A stretch of DNA of 8,159 bases from Tardiphaga sp. (GTDB lineage Bacteria > Pseudomonadota > Alphaproteobacteria > Rhizobiales > Xanthobacteraceae), in assembly GCA_014377915.1 (NCBI GenBank), contig JACMOT010000281.1, positions 1-8,159 on the forward strand, written 5' to 3'. A model generated the notes under the pieces. It searched no databases and was not told the DNA's origin. It worked only from the letters and a program-made list of their open reading frames with translations. The position numbers were made by a program, and so were the translations under genes. Positions 1-7,498 of this stretch are shown piece after piece; position 1 is the first letter of the stretch; every line of letters begins with the position of its first letter.

Positions 1-774
1 GTGCAGGTCGTGGACCTGCGTTACGCCCGGACACTGTTCGAGATAGCCGCGCACGGCAGCGGGATCGATGCCCCGCGGCACGGCGCTCAGCGACATCGCG
101 GTGGAATCGCGCAGCAGGCCCCAGGTGCCCCAGACGATCAGCGCGCTGATCGCCAGGCTGATCAGCGGGTCGAGCCAGATCCAGCCGGTGAGCAGGATCA
201 CCAGCCCGGCCACCACCACCCCGGCCGAGACGGCGGCGTCGGCGACCATGTGCAGATAGGCGCCGCGGATGTTGAGGTCACCCTTGCGGCCGGAAGCGAA
301 CAGCCAGGCGGTGCCGCCGTTGACCGCGAGGCCGAGCGCCGCCACCACCATCACGGTGACGCCGGCGACCGGTTCCGGGTTGAACAGCCGCCACGCCGCC
401 TGCCAGGCGATGGCGCCGACCGCCACCAGCAGGAACACCGCATTGAACAGCGCCGCGAGAATCGAGGAGCCCTTCAGGCCGTAGGTGAAGCGCGGCGTCG
501 GCGCCCGCTTGGCCAGGATCGCGGCGGTCCAGGCGGCTACCAGACCGAGCACGTCGGAAAGATTATGGCTGGCGTCGGCCACCAGCGCCATCGAACCGCT
601 GGCATAGCCATAGACCGCCTCGATCACCACAAAGGCGCTGTTGAGGCCGATGCCGATCGCAAAGGCGCGGCCGAAACTGGCGGGGGCGTGGCTGTGCCCA
701 GCGCGGCCATTGGCGTGGCCGGCAGGATCGTGCGAATGATCATGATGATCGTGGTCGTGACGATGGGTGTCCAT
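1..774 (-). CDS. Cation diffusion facilitator (CDF) family metal-efflux transporter, C-terminus cut by window edge
   Basis: This is an inner-membrane antiporter that exports divalent metal ions (Zn, Co, Ni or Cd in this family) in exchange for protons. The first 258 codons are visible from ATG 774; the end lies beyond position 1. The N-terminus is a cytosolic metal-binding tail with ten His and five Asp in the first 29 residues (HRHDHDHHDHSHD, then GHSH). About six hydrophobic segments follow. The two transport-site motifs are intact: D67-A-S-H70-N-L-S-D74 in TM2 and H175-M-V-A-D179 in TM5. The visible part ends with VHDLH, the start of the usual cytoplasmic ferredoxin-like domain (commonly VHDLHVW), so perhaps 40-70 residues are missing. 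It lies 58 bases downstream of the TSUP gene on the same strand, with no clear ribosome binding site of its own. The His-rich tail resembles DmeF/CzcD-type members. The metal cannot be read from the sequence. Confidence 0.93.
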   Translation of the reverse strand, partial: MDTHRHDHDHHDHSHDPAGHANGRAGHSHAPASFGRAFAIGIGLNSAFVVIEAVYGYASGSMALVADASHNLSDVLGLVAAWTAAILAKRAPTPRFTYGLKGSSILAALFNAVFLLVAVGAIAWQAAWRLFNPEPVAGVTVMVVAALGLAVNGGTAWLFASGRKGDLNIRGAYLHMVADAAVSAGVVVAGLVILLTGWIWLDPLISLAISALIVWGTWGLLRDSTAMSLSAVPRGIDPAAVRGYLEQCPGVTQVHDLH

Positions 775-832
775 GGGACGGATAAACCGCGAATCCAGAT
801 CGAATACTATCACGTCGCACCGGCGCTCCCGG

Positions 833-1693
833 TTACAGCAGCGCCACGGCAAAGCGGCTGCCGACCAGGAACAGATAACAACCGAACGCGGTTTCCAGCT
901 GGCGCTTCGTCATCGCATGCGCGGCCTTCACGCCGAGCGGCGCGACCAGCAGGCTGGTCGGCATCACCAGAATGGCGCCGATCAGCGATACGTAACCCAG
1001 CGCGAACGGCCATTGCAGCGGCGCCACCGCGGGGTACAGCGCCGCCGTCGGCCAGCCTGCATAGACATAGCCGATGGCGCCGGGCACCGCGATCAGCACC
1101 GCCAGCGCCGAGGACGTCGCCACCGACTGGTGGATGGTGCGGCCGTGAAACGTCATCAACAAATTGGAGAACAGCCCGCCGCCGATCCCCATCAGCGTCG
1201 ACAACAGCCCGATCACAAAGCCGTAGGCCTTCATCAGCGGTCCCCGCGGCATGTCCTCGCCGAGCCGCCAGTGCTCCTTGCCGAACAGCAGCCGCGCCGC
1301 CGCCGACCACGCCACCGTCACGAACACGATCTTGAACAACCTTTCCGGTGCGTAGCGGGCGATCACGCTGCCGAGGATGACGCCGGCGAGCACCGGCAGC
1401 CACCATTGCCGAAGGATGGCGTGATCGACCGCGCCGCGGGCGTGATGCGCACGCCAGGAGCGGATCGAGGTCGGGATGATGATCGCCAGCGAGGTGCCGA
1501 TACAGAGCGGCATCCGCACTTCCAGCGGCACGCCCGACAGCCGGAAACACTCATAGAACACCGGCACCAGAATGGCGCCGCCGCCGATCCCGAACACGCC
1601 GGCGAGAAAACCGGCCAGCGCGCCGACGACGACAAGCAACGCGGCCAATTCGAGCAATTCAGTGATGTTTAACCCTGCCATGCCGGTTTCCAT
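833..1693 (-). CDS. TSUP family membrane transporter (sulfite exporter TauE/SafE type)
   Basis: This is a multi-spanning inner-membrane protein of the TSUP (DUF81, TauE/SafE) family, whose characterised members move sulfite, sulfoacetate or related small organosulfur anions. From ATG 1693 it has 286 residues, a typical length. It shows the family's internal duplication: each half carries a glycine-rich FGIGGG/MGIGGG turn, at about residues 34-39 and 168-173, and hydrophobic helices run almost throughout. The stop is TAA at 833-835. The start is uncertain. ATG 1693 follows AGG-rich sequence; ATG 1681 (MAGLNITELLEL) begins just before the first helix and is an equal rival; a longer GTG start at 1726 adds residues unlike the family. 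It is divergent from sdhC and probably cotranscribed with the downstream CDF gene. The substrate is unknown; TSUP annotations as sulfite exporters are usually by homology only. Confidence 0.88.
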   Translation of the reverse strand: METGMAGLNITELLELAALLVVVGALAGFLAGVFGIGGGAILVPVFYECFRLSGVPLEVRMPLCIGTSLAIIIPTSIRSWRAHHARGAVDHAILRQWWLPVLAGVILGSVIARYAPERLFKIVFVTVAWSAAARLLFGKEHWRLGEDMPRGPLMKAYGFVIGLLSTLMGIGGGLFSNLLMTFHGRTIHQSVATSSALAVLIAVPGAIGYVYAGWPTAALYPAVAPLQWPFALGYVSLIGAILVMPTSLLVAPLGVKAAHAMTKRQLETAFGCYLFLVGSRFAVALL

Positions 1694-1934
1694 CCTGCCT
1701 ATTGTCCTTTGCCGATCCATAGCCACTTCATGAATCGTGCTTCACTGTAGAGGCTCGGCCATACCAGCAATAGCTGTCTATCCTCAGCAATGCAGGCATG
1801 ATTTCAAGTTATGAATCGTAATCCGCAGTATGCGATTTCGCGATTGCACTCGGTGTTTTGAGTTCGTACATAGAATTGCTCTACGCGTTCCCCCTTCGGG
1901 CTTGTTGCTGCCCACCAACCTTTCGAAGTTGCCT
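1694..1934. promoter_or_regulatory. Divergent control region between the TSUP gene and sdhC
   Basis: This 241-base gap is visibly richer in A/T than the flanking genes and must hold the promoters for both the leftward transporter genes and the rightward sdh operon. A reading frame continues upstream of sdhC to 1830, but its residues do not resemble any SdhC N-terminus, so the stretch is treated as non-coding. A 9-base direct repeat, ATGAATCGT, lies at 1730-1738 and 1811-1819. No tRNA, riboswitch or strong terminator was recognised. Confidence 0.6.
1844..1872 (+). promoter_or_regulatory. Possible sigma-70-type promoter for sdhCDAB
   Basis: TTGCAC at 1844-1849 and TACATA at 1867-1872 are separated by exactly 17 bases, 62 bases before the sdhC start. 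Each hexamer matches only half of the TTGACA/TATAAT consensus, so this is the best of several weak candidates. It rests on spacing and position only. Confidence 0.25.
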
Positions 1935-2333
1935 ATGACCGCCAGGATCGAACGCCCGCTTTCTCCCCATCTTCAGGTCTATCGCTGGACGCTGACGATG
2001 GCGCTATCCATCGCGCATCGCGCCACCGGGGTAGCGCTGTATTTCGGTACGCTGCTGCTGGTGTGGTGGCTGGTCGCGGCCGCTTCCGGCCCGACGGCCT
2101 ACGCCCATGTTCAGGCCTTTACGGGCAGTATCATCGGCCGCCTGATCGCCTTTGGTTACACCTGGGCGTTGCTGCACCATATGCTGTCAGGCGTTCGCCA
2201 TCTGGTCTGGGATCTTGGTTATGGCTTCAAGCCGAGCGAGCGGGAATGGCTGACTTGGGCCGCCGTAATCGGCGGTGTCGGCCTCAACGTGTTGCTCTGG
2301 ATTGTGGCCTATGTGATCGGAGGCGGACGATGA
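1935..2333 (+). CDS. sdhC: Succinate dehydrogenase, cytochrome b556 subunit (membrane anchor SdhC)
   Basis: This is one of the two haem-b membrane anchors of respiratory complex II. It forms the ubiquinone site together with SdhD and SdhB. It has 132 residues, the usual length, with three hydrophobic helices. The N-terminal signature RPLSPHLQVYR is at residues 7-17. SIAHRATG at 25-32 supplies S25 and R29, matching the quinone-site S27 and R31 of E. coli SdhC. HHMLSGVRHLVWD at 81-93 is the second family signature; H82 aligns with the E. coli haem ligand H84. ATG 1935 is chosen because the conserved protein begins there (MTARIERPLSPH). The 35 extra codons of the open frame upstream are unlike the family. 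The ribosome binding site is weak (GAAG at 1925-1928). Its stop TGA overlaps the sdhD start as ATGA, which points to translational coupling. Confidence 0.96.
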   Translation: MTARIERPLSPHLQVYRWTLTMALSIAHRATGVALYFGTLLLVWWLVAAASGPTAYAHVQAFTGSIIGRLIAFGYTWALLHHMLSGVRHLVWDLGYGFKPSEREWLTWAAVIGGVGLNVLLWIVAYVIGGGR

Positions 2334-2737
2334 GTTCCCCTAATAGTCATTCTTCGAAATCGATGCGCACGCCGCTGGGCCGTGTCCGCGGTCTCGGTTC
2401 CGCGACGTCCGGCACGTCGGATTTCTGGCGGCAGCGCCTCACCGCGGTGGCGATGGTTCTGCTGATGATCCCGGTGATCGTGATCGTGATGTCGCTGCTC
2501 GGACGCAATCAGGCAGGCGCCGCGCAGATTCTGGGCTCGCCGCTGGTTGCCATCATCATGCTGCTCTTCATCGTCGCCAGTACCTGGCACATGAAAATAG
2601 GTATGCAGGTGGTACTTGAAGATTACGTTCATGACGAGAAGATCAAGCTGGTGGCGATCATGGCCAACAACTTCTTCGCGGTCGTCGTGGCGCTCGCATC
2701 GATTTACGCCATCCTTAAACTTTCATCCGGAGTATAG
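2330..2737 (+). CDS. sdhD: Succinate dehydrogenase, hydrophobic membrane anchor subunit SdhD
   Basis: This is the second membrane anchor of complex II, in the inner membrane. It has 135 residues with three hydrophobic helices (about 38-57, 70-87 and 106-129). The core motif runs from H87 to Y99 (HMKIGMQVVLEDY). Aligned with E. coli SdhD, H87 is the axial haem-b ligand (H71) and D98-Y99 match the quinone-pocket pair D82-Y83. The N-terminal 30 residues, rich in Ser, Gly and Arg, are hydrophilic, as in other alphaproteobacterial SdhD. The ATG overlaps the sdhC stop by four bases (ATGA), so translation is probably coupled. The end of the gene also contains the sdhA ribosome binding site (CCGGAG at 2728-2732). 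A longer open frame reaching back to 2063 only overlaps sdhC out of frame and is not used. Confidence 0.95.
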   Translation: MSSPNSHSSKSMRTPLGRVRGLGSATSGTSDFWRQRLTAVAMVLLMIPVIVIVMSLLGRNQAGAAQILGSPLVAIIMLLFIVASTWHMKIGMQVVLEDYVHDEKIKLVAIMANNFFAVVVALASIYAILKLSSGV

Positions 2738-2740
2738 CGC

Positions 2741-4564
2741 ATGGCCGCTAATGGCAACGGCGCGAACGGAGCAGGCATTGCCGCCTATCCGATCGAAGAC
2801 CACACCTACGATGTTGTTGTTGTTGGCGCCGGTGGCGCCGGGCTGCGCGCCGTCGTCGGCTGCGGCGAAGCGGGGCTTCGCACCGCCTGCATCACCAAGG
2901 TGTTTCCGACCCGCTCGCACACCGTCGCGGCGCAGGGCGGCATCTCGGCCTCGCTCGGCAACATGCATGAGGACGACTGGCGCTGGCACATGTACGACAC
3001 CGTCAAGGGGTCGGACTGGCTGGGCGACCAGGACTCCATCGAATATCTGGTGCGCAATGCACCGGCCGCCGTTTACGAGCTCGAGCATTGGGGCGTGCCG
3101 TTCTCGCGCACCGAGGAGGGCAAGATTTATCAGCGCCCGTTCGGCGGCATGACGCTGGACTATGGCAAGGGCCAGGCGCAGCGCACCTGCGCCGCGGCCG
3201 ACCGCACCGGCCATGCCATGCTGCACACGATGTATGGCCAGGCGCTGCGCCACGCCGCCGAGTTCTTCATCGAGTACTTCGCGATCGACCTGATCATGGA
3301 CGACCAGGGCGTCTGCCGCGGCGTTATCGCGCTCAAGCTGGACGATGGCACGCTGCATCGCTTCAAGGCGCAGACCACCATTCTCGCTACTGGCGGCTAT
3401 GGCCGCGCTTACGCGTCCTGCACCTCGGCGCATACCTGCACCGGCGACGGCGGCGCGATGGCGCTGCGTGCCGGCCTGCCGCTGCAGGACATGGAGTTCG
3501 TCCAGTTCCACCCGACCGGCATCTATGGTTCGGGTTGCCTGGTCACTGAAGGCGCGCGCGGCGAGGGCGGTTACCTCGTCAACGCCGAAGGCGAGCGCTT
3601 CATGGAGCGTTACGCGCCCTCGGCCAAGGATCTGGCCTCGCGTGACGTCGTGTCGCGCGCGATGACCATCGAAATGCGCGAAGGCCGCGGCGTCGGCAAG
3701 AAGAAGGACCATATCTTCCTGCATCTCGACCACCTCGATCCCAAGGTGCTGCATGAGCGTCTGCCGGGCATCTCGGAATCCGCGCGCATCTTCGCCGGCG
3801 TCGATGTCACCAAGGAGCCGATCCCGATCACACCGACCGTGCATTACAACATGGGCGGCATCCCGACCAACTTCCACGCCGAAGTCGTCACCAAGCGCGA
3901 CGGCGACGACAACGCGGTGGTGCAGGGACTGATGGCCGTGGGCGAGGCCGCCTGCGTCTCGGTGCACGGCGCCAACCGGCTCGGCTCCAACTCGCTGATC
4001 GATCTCGTGGTGTTCGGCCGTGCCGCGGCGCTGCGCTGCGCCGAGAAGCTGACGCCCGGCGCCAAGCAGCCGGATCTGCCCGCCGATTCCGCGACCAAGT
4101 CGCTGAGCCGGCTCGATCACTACCGCTATGCCAAGGGCGGTACGCCGACCGCGAAGCTTCGCGAAAGCATGCAGGGCGTGATGCAGACCAACTGCGCCGT
4201 GTTCCGCACCGGCGAAGTGCTCGATGAGGGCATGGACCTGATTCACAAGGTGCATAGCGGCATCTCGGATGTCGGCGTCACCGATCGATCGCTGACCTGG
4301 AATTCGGACCTGATCGAAACCCTGGAATTCGACAACCTGATCGTTCAGGCGGTCGTGACCATGGATTCGGCGGCGAACCGCACCGAGAGCCGTGGCGCGC
4401 ATGCCCGCGAGGATTTCTCGGCGCGCGACGACGTCAACTGGATGAAGCACACGCTGGCGTGGCTCGATGCCGACGGCAAGACCGACATCAAGTACCGCCC
4501 GGTTCATGATTACACGATGACCAATGACGTGCAGTACATCCCGCCGAAGGCGCGTGTGTATTGA
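2741..4564 (+). CDS. sdhA: Succinate dehydrogenase flavoprotein subunit SdhA
   Basis: This is the catalytic subunit of complex II (EC 1.3.5.1). It oxidises succinate to fumarate with covalently bound FAD on the cytoplasmic face of the membrane. It has 607 residues, a normal length. The dinucleotide-binding motif GAGGAG is at residues 29-34. H60 in [10 protein letters not shown] is the conserved histidine that carries the covalent FAD. Substrate-site residues line up with E. coli SdhA: H257 ([10 protein letters not shown]242), T269-E270 (T254-E255), R301 in SRDVV (the proton-shuttle R286), H368 in [10 protein letters not shown] (H354) and R413 in GANRLGSNS (R399). The C-terminal helical and cap region is complete and ends KARVY. 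The ATG at 2741 has a good ribosome binding site, CCGGAG, eight bases upstream inside sdhD. Only three bases separate it from the sdhD stop. A 594-codon frame on the opposite strand is a codon-bias shadow. Confidence 0.98.
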   Translation: MAANGNGANGAGIAAYPIEDHTYDVVVVGAGGAGLRAVVGCGEAGLRTACITKVFPTRSHTVAAQGGISASLGNMHEDDWRWHMYDTVKGSDWLGDQDSIEYLVRNAPAAVYELEHWGVPFSRTEEGKIYQRPFGGMTLDYGKGQAQRTCAAADRTGHAMLHTMYGQALRHAAEFFIEYFAIDLIMDDQGVCRGVIALKLDDGTLHRFKAQTTILATGGYGRAYASCTSAHTCTGDGGAMALRAGLPLQDMEFVQFHPTGIYGSGCLVTEGARGEGGYLVNAEGERFMERYAPSAKDLASRDVVSRAMTIEMREGRGVGKKKDHIFLHLDHLDPKVLHERLPGISESARIFAGVDVTKEPIPITPTVHYNMGGIPTNFHAEVVTKRDGDDNAVVQGLMAVGEAACVSVHGANRLGSNSLIDLVVFGRAAALRCAEKLTPGAKQPDLPADSATKSLSRLDHYRYAKGGTPTAKLRESMQGVMQTNCAVFRTGEVLDEGMDLIHKVHSGISDVGVTDRSLTWNSDLIETLEFDNLIVQAVVTMDSAANRTESRGAHAREDFSARDDVNWMKHTLAWLDADGKTDIKYRPVHDYTMTNDVQYIPPKARVY

Positions 4565-4585
4565 TGACAGTGAAGGCTTGAGAAG

Positions 4586-5368
4586 ATGGTCGAGTTCGCA
4601 CTTCCGAAGAATTCAAAGATCACCGGTGGCAAGGTATGGCCGAAGCCGGACGGCGCCACGCTGACGCGCGAGTTTCGCGTTTACCGCTGGAATCCGGATG
4701 ATGGCAAAAATCCCGCTGTCGATACCTATCATATCGATACCGGCGATTGCGGCCCGATGGTTCTGGATGGCCTGATCTGGATCAAGAACAATATCGATCC
4801 GACCTTGACCTTCCGCCGCTCCTGTCGCGAGGGCGTCTGTGGCTCCTGCGCCATGAATATCGATGGCCAGAACACACTGGCCTGCACGATGGCGATGGAT
4901 GACGTCAAGGAAGGCGCGGTGAAGATCAATCCGCTGCCGCATCAGCCGGTGATCAAGGACCTGGTTCCCGACCTGACCAATTTCTACGCCCAGTATGCGT
5001 CGATCGAACCGTGGCTGAAGACCACCACGCCGACACCGCAGAAGGAGTGGAAGCAGAGCCACGACGATCGCGCCAAGCTGGACGGTCTGTACGAGTGCAT
5101 CCTGTGCGCCTGCTGCTCGACCTCGTGCCCGAGCTACTGGTGGAACAGCGACCGCTTCCTCGGCCCCGCCGCTCTGTTGCAGGCGACCCGCTGGGTCAAG
5201 GATTCGCGCGACGAGGCCACCGGCGAGCGTCTCGATAATCTCGAGGATCCGTTCCGGTTGTATCGCTGCCATACCATCATGAACTGCGCCAAGGCGTGCC
5301 CGAAGGGACTCAATCCCTCCGAAGCCATCGCGGAGCTGAAGATGATGATGGTCGAGCGTCAGGTCTGA
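4586..5368 (+). CDS. sdhB: Succinate dehydrogenase iron-sulfur subunit SdhB
   Basis: This subunit carries electrons from the SdhA flavin to ubiquinone through three Fe-S clusters. It has 260 residues, a standard length for alphaproteobacteria. The N-terminal plant-ferredoxin-type domain holds the [2Fe-2S] ligands C80, C85, C88 and C100 (CREGVCGSC...C). The C-terminal domain holds C171, C174, C177 and C238 for [4Fe-4S], and C181, C228 and C234 for [3Fe-4S]. P182, W185, W186 and H229 match the E. coli quinone-pocket residues P160, W163, W164 and H207. It starts 21 bases after sdhA behind GAAGG/GAGAAG purine-rich sequence. A five-codon micro-frame sits in that gap. Only 16 bases separate its stop from the next gene, leaving no room for an independent terminator and promoter. 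Confidence 0.98.
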   Translation: MVEFALPKNSKITGGKVWPKPDGATLTREFRVYRWNPDDGKNPAVDTYHIDTGDCGPMVLDGLIWIKNNIDPTLTFRRSCREGVCGSCAMNIDGQNTLACTMAMDDVKEGAVKINPLPHQPVIKDLVPDLTNFYAQYASIEPWLKTTTPTPQKEWKQSHDDRAKLDGLYECILCACCSTSCPSYWWNSDRFLGPAALLQATRWVKDSRDEATGERLDNLEDPFRLYRCHTIMNCAKACPKGLNPSEAIAELKMMMVERQV

Positions 5369-5384
5369 CGCTCGCGATTTCGAC

Positions 5385-6419
5385 ATGACCACTAACGTCC
5401 TCGAACTCGGTCTCGACACGTTCGGGGACGTGACCACCGGCGCCGACGGAGCGCCGTTGCCGCACGCGCAAGTGCTGCGCGATCTGATCGACGAAGCCGT
5501 ACTGGCCGATCAGGTCGGCGTTGATTTCATCGGCATTGGCGAGCATCACCGCGCTGATTTCGCGGTCTCGGCGCCTGAAATAGTGCTGGCGGCGATCGCG
5601 GCGCGCACGACGCGTATTCGGCTCGGCTCCGCCGTGACTGTGTTGTCGTCCGACGATCCGATCCGCGTGTTCCAGCGCTTCTCCACGATCGACGCGCTGT
5701 CGAGCGGCCGTGCCGAGGTGATCCTCGGCCGAGGTTCATTCACCGAATCCTTTCCGCTGTTCGGCTTCGCGCTGGGTGATTACGAGACGCTGTTCGAGCA
5801 GAAGCTCGATCTGTTCGCGGCGCTGATTCAGCACAAATCCGTGAGTTGGGAGGGCAGCATTCGTCCGCCGCTGAAGGACCAGCAGGTATTTCCGCCGGTC
5901 GAGCACGGCACCCTGAAGACCTGGATCGGGGTTGGCGGCAGCCCGGAATCGGTGGTGCGCGCGGCGCGCTACAATCTGCCCCTGATGCTGGCGATCATCG
6001 GTGGCGATCCCACACGGTTTGCGCCCTATGCGGATCTGTCCAGGCGCGCTTACGCGCAGCTCGGCCAGCCGGCGCAGCCGATTGGCGTGCATTCGCCGGG
6101 CTATGTCGCCGACACGGATGAACAGGCCCGTGAGCAGCTATGGCCGGACTACCGGATCATGCGCGACCGGATCGGCGCCGAACGCGGCTGGCCGCCGATG
6201 CGGCGCGCCGAGTTCGACCAGGAGGCCGACCACGGCTCGCTCTATGTCGGCTCGCCGGAGACGGTCGCCCGCAAGATCGCCGCCACCGCCAGGGCGCTGG
6301 GCCTGTCGCGCTTCGACATGAAGTACAGTGCCGGCGGGCTGTCGCACGGCCGCATGCTGCGCTGTATCGAGCTGTACGGCACAAGGGTGATCCCGATGGT
6401 GCGCGAGATGCTGGCGTAG
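5385..6419 (+). CDS. LLM-class (luciferase-like) flavin-dependent oxidoreductase, 2I7G-like subfamily
   Basis: This is a cytosolic TIM-barrel oxidoreductase of the bacterial luciferase-like superfamily, which generally uses reduced FMN (or F420 in other branches). It has 344 residues. Recognisable segments are ELGLDTFGD at 7-15, LADQVG at 40-45, GEHH at 52-55 followed by RADFAVSAP, AVTVLSSDDP at 83-92, SGRAEVILGRGSF at 107-119, GVGGSPES at 182-189 and the phosphate-binding-like YVGSPETVA from 287. This pattern matches the subfamily typified by the Agrobacterium structure 2I7G (TIGRFAM LLM_2I7G), recalled rather than searched; its substrate is unknown. ATG 5385 fits the family N-terminus, but no Shine-Dalgarno sequence precedes it. 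With 16 bases after sdhB, it is probably translated from the sdh message. The stop lies inside a hairpin that may end the transcript. Confidence 0.9.
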   Translation: MTTNVLELGLDTFGDVTTGADGAPLPHAQVLRDLIDEAVLADQVGVDFIGIGEHHRADFAVSAPEIVLAAIAARTTRIRLGSAVTVLSSDDPIRVFQRFSTIDALSSGRAEVILGRGSFTESFPLFGFALGDYETLFEQKLDLFAALIQHKSVSWEGSIRPPLKDQQVFPPVEHGTLKTWIGVGGSPESVVRAARYNLPLMLAIIGGDPTRFAPYADLSRRAYAQLGQPAQPIGVHSPGYVADTDEQAREQLWPDYRIMRDRIGAERGWPPMRRAEFDQEADHGSLYVGSPETVARKIAATARALGLSRFDMKYSAGGLSHGRMLRCIELYGTRVIPMVREMLA

Positions 6420-6438
6420 CCGTCATGCGCTACGCCAG
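6411..6438. terminator. Inverted repeat in the convergent junction, possible bidirectional terminator
   Basis: CTGGCGTAGC at 6411-6420 pairs perfectly with GCTACGCCAG at 6429-6438 across an 8-base loop. The left arm includes the stop codon of the flavin oxidoreductase gene. It lies between two convergent genes, where a shared terminator is expected. There is no run of T on either side, so it is not a classic intrinsic terminator. It could act with Rho or as a 3'-end stabiliser. Confidence 0.4.
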
Positions 6439-6450
6439 GCCTCCACAGGC

Positions 6451-7302
6451 TCAGTCGCCTTTGACAAACGCCTCGAATGTTTCCGCATAGTCGGGATGCC
6501 AGCGCGACAGCGCCGGGCGGTTCTCGATGACGTCGCCGATCGCCCAGGCCATGCGGCGCTCGTCGAGCTGGCGCGGCACGTCGTTGTCCGGGCAGAGAAT
6601 GTAGAAGTCACCGGCCTCGATGCGCGCGAACGCGAAGTCGACGGTCTGCTCCGGCGTCCAGGCGGCGGCGGGCTTCTCGGTGCGATCGCCCGCTGTCAGC
6701 CCGGTAAAGACGAAGCCGGGGATCAGCAGATGTGCCGACAGCTGGTGGTCGGAGGTGTTGCGCAATTCATGCTGCAGCGCCTCGGTGAAGGTTTTGACGC
6801 CGGCCTTCGAGACGTTATAGGCAGGCGAGCCGGGCGGCGTGGTGATGCCCTGCTTGGAGCCGGTATTGATCACCAGGCCGGGGCGGCCGCGCGCGATCAT
6901 GTTGGGCACGAACACCTGGGTGCCGTGGATCACGCCCCAGAGGTTGACGCCGAGGATGCGTTCCCAATTGTCCAGCGGATCGAACATCCTGGCGCCAGGC
7001 TGGATGCCGGCATTGTTGATCAGCACGTCGGTGCCGCCGAAACGGTCGCGCACCGCGGCCTCGAGCCGCACCAGCGTCTCGCGCCGGCTGACATCGATGG
7101 CCATCGCCATCACGCTGGCGGGTCCCTTGGGCGCGATCGATGCCAACGCCGCCGCCGCGGTGGCCAGGGCGGGTTCATTGGTATCCGCGATGCAGACCCG
7201 CAGGCCAGCTTGGGCCAGCCGCGTTGCCGCGGCAAGGCCGATGCCGGATGCGCCGCCGGTGATGACGGCGACCGCGCCGGGCGACAAGGCTGCGTGGGAC
7301 AT
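6451..7302 (-). CDS. SDR family NAD(P)-dependent oxidoreductase
   Basis: This is a classical short-chain dehydrogenase/reductase, a cytosolic Rossmann-fold enzyme acting on an alcohol or ketone substrate that cannot be named. From ATG 7302 it has 283 residues. The cofactor motif TGGASGIG is at 15-22, NNAG at 96-99, and the catalytic tetrad is N120, S149, Y162 and K166 (YNVSK) with normal spacing. D40 at the end of the second strand (CIADTNE) usually means a preference for NAD(H) over NADP(H). The C-terminus runs about 30 residues beyond the minimal 250-residue fold, ending in a charged segment with aromatics (SRWHPDYAETF). ATG 7302 is preferred because GGAGAG lies four bases upstream. An in-frame ATG at 7329 adds nine residues that lack family character. 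It is convergent with the flavin oxidoreductase gene and divergent from the binding-protein gene. Confidence 0.93.
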   Translation of the reverse strand: MSHAALSPGAVAVITGGASGIGLAAATRLAQAGLRVCIADTNEPALATAAAALASIAPKGPASVMAMAIDVSRRETLVRLEAAVRDRFGGTDVLINNAGIQPGARMFDPLDNWERILGVNLWGVIHGTQVFVPNMIARGRPGLVINTGSKQGITTPPGSPAYNVSKAGVKTFTEALQHELRNTSDHQLSAHLLIPGFVFTGLTAGDRTEKPAAAWTPEQTVDFAFARIEAGDFYILCPDNDVPRQLDERRMAWAIGDVIENRPALSRWHPDYAETFEAFVKGD

Positions 7303-7306
7303 GGGG

Positions 7307-7312
7307 CTCTCC
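7307..7312 (-). promoter_or_regulatory. Ribosome binding site deciding the SDR start
   Basis: On the minus strand, GGAGAG sits four bases before ATG 7302. The alternative ATG at 7329 has only a CGGAG about twelve bases away. This favours the shorter protein. Confidence 0.6.
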
Positions 7313-7498
7313 GAGATTTGTATTCTCATGCCATCTAGCCACTCCGGGCTGCGATTGCATGGGGGCCGGCGAAAGAGAGAGGCACGTCACGGCGCTGTTG
7401 CCTATTTTTTAGCCGGTCGAAACCCGGTGTCGCATCGGTTGCGCCTTTGCGCCAGACGGCATGCACGAAAGCCCGCCTTGATCCGGATAACACTTGGA

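Noticed and set aside
1..1335. A 444-codon plus-strand frame across the CDF and TSUP genes, and other long frames in this region.
   Set aside because: The translations are low-complexity Arg/Ala/His/Pro-rich shadows, while the minus strand encodes two proteins with clear family motifs and membrane helices.
1830..1934. A 35-codon upstream extension of sdhC.
   Set aside because: The extra residues do not resemble SdhC. The conserved N-terminus begins at the ATG at 1935, and the stretch is needed for promoter sequence.
3845..3865. Possible fumarate reductase rather than succinate dehydrogenase for the flavoprotein ([10 protein letters not shown] region).
   Set aside because: The active-site motif is shared by both enzymes, but the operon order C-D-A-B, the two haem-ligand histidines in the anchors and the alphaproteobacterial context fit succinate dehydrogenase.
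2723..4507. A 594-codon open frame on the strand opposite sdhA.
   Set aside because: It lies wholly antisense to a clearly functional sdhA. It is explained by the strong G/C third-position bias, which removes stop codons from the complementary frame, and its translation shows no recognisable domain.
7380..7410. A possible plus-strand intrinsic terminator: AGGCA/TGCCT arms followed by six T.
   Set aside because: The stem is only five base pairs with a 14-base loop, and no plus-strand gene lies immediately upstream, so there is no transcript for it to end. Chance is the simpler reading.
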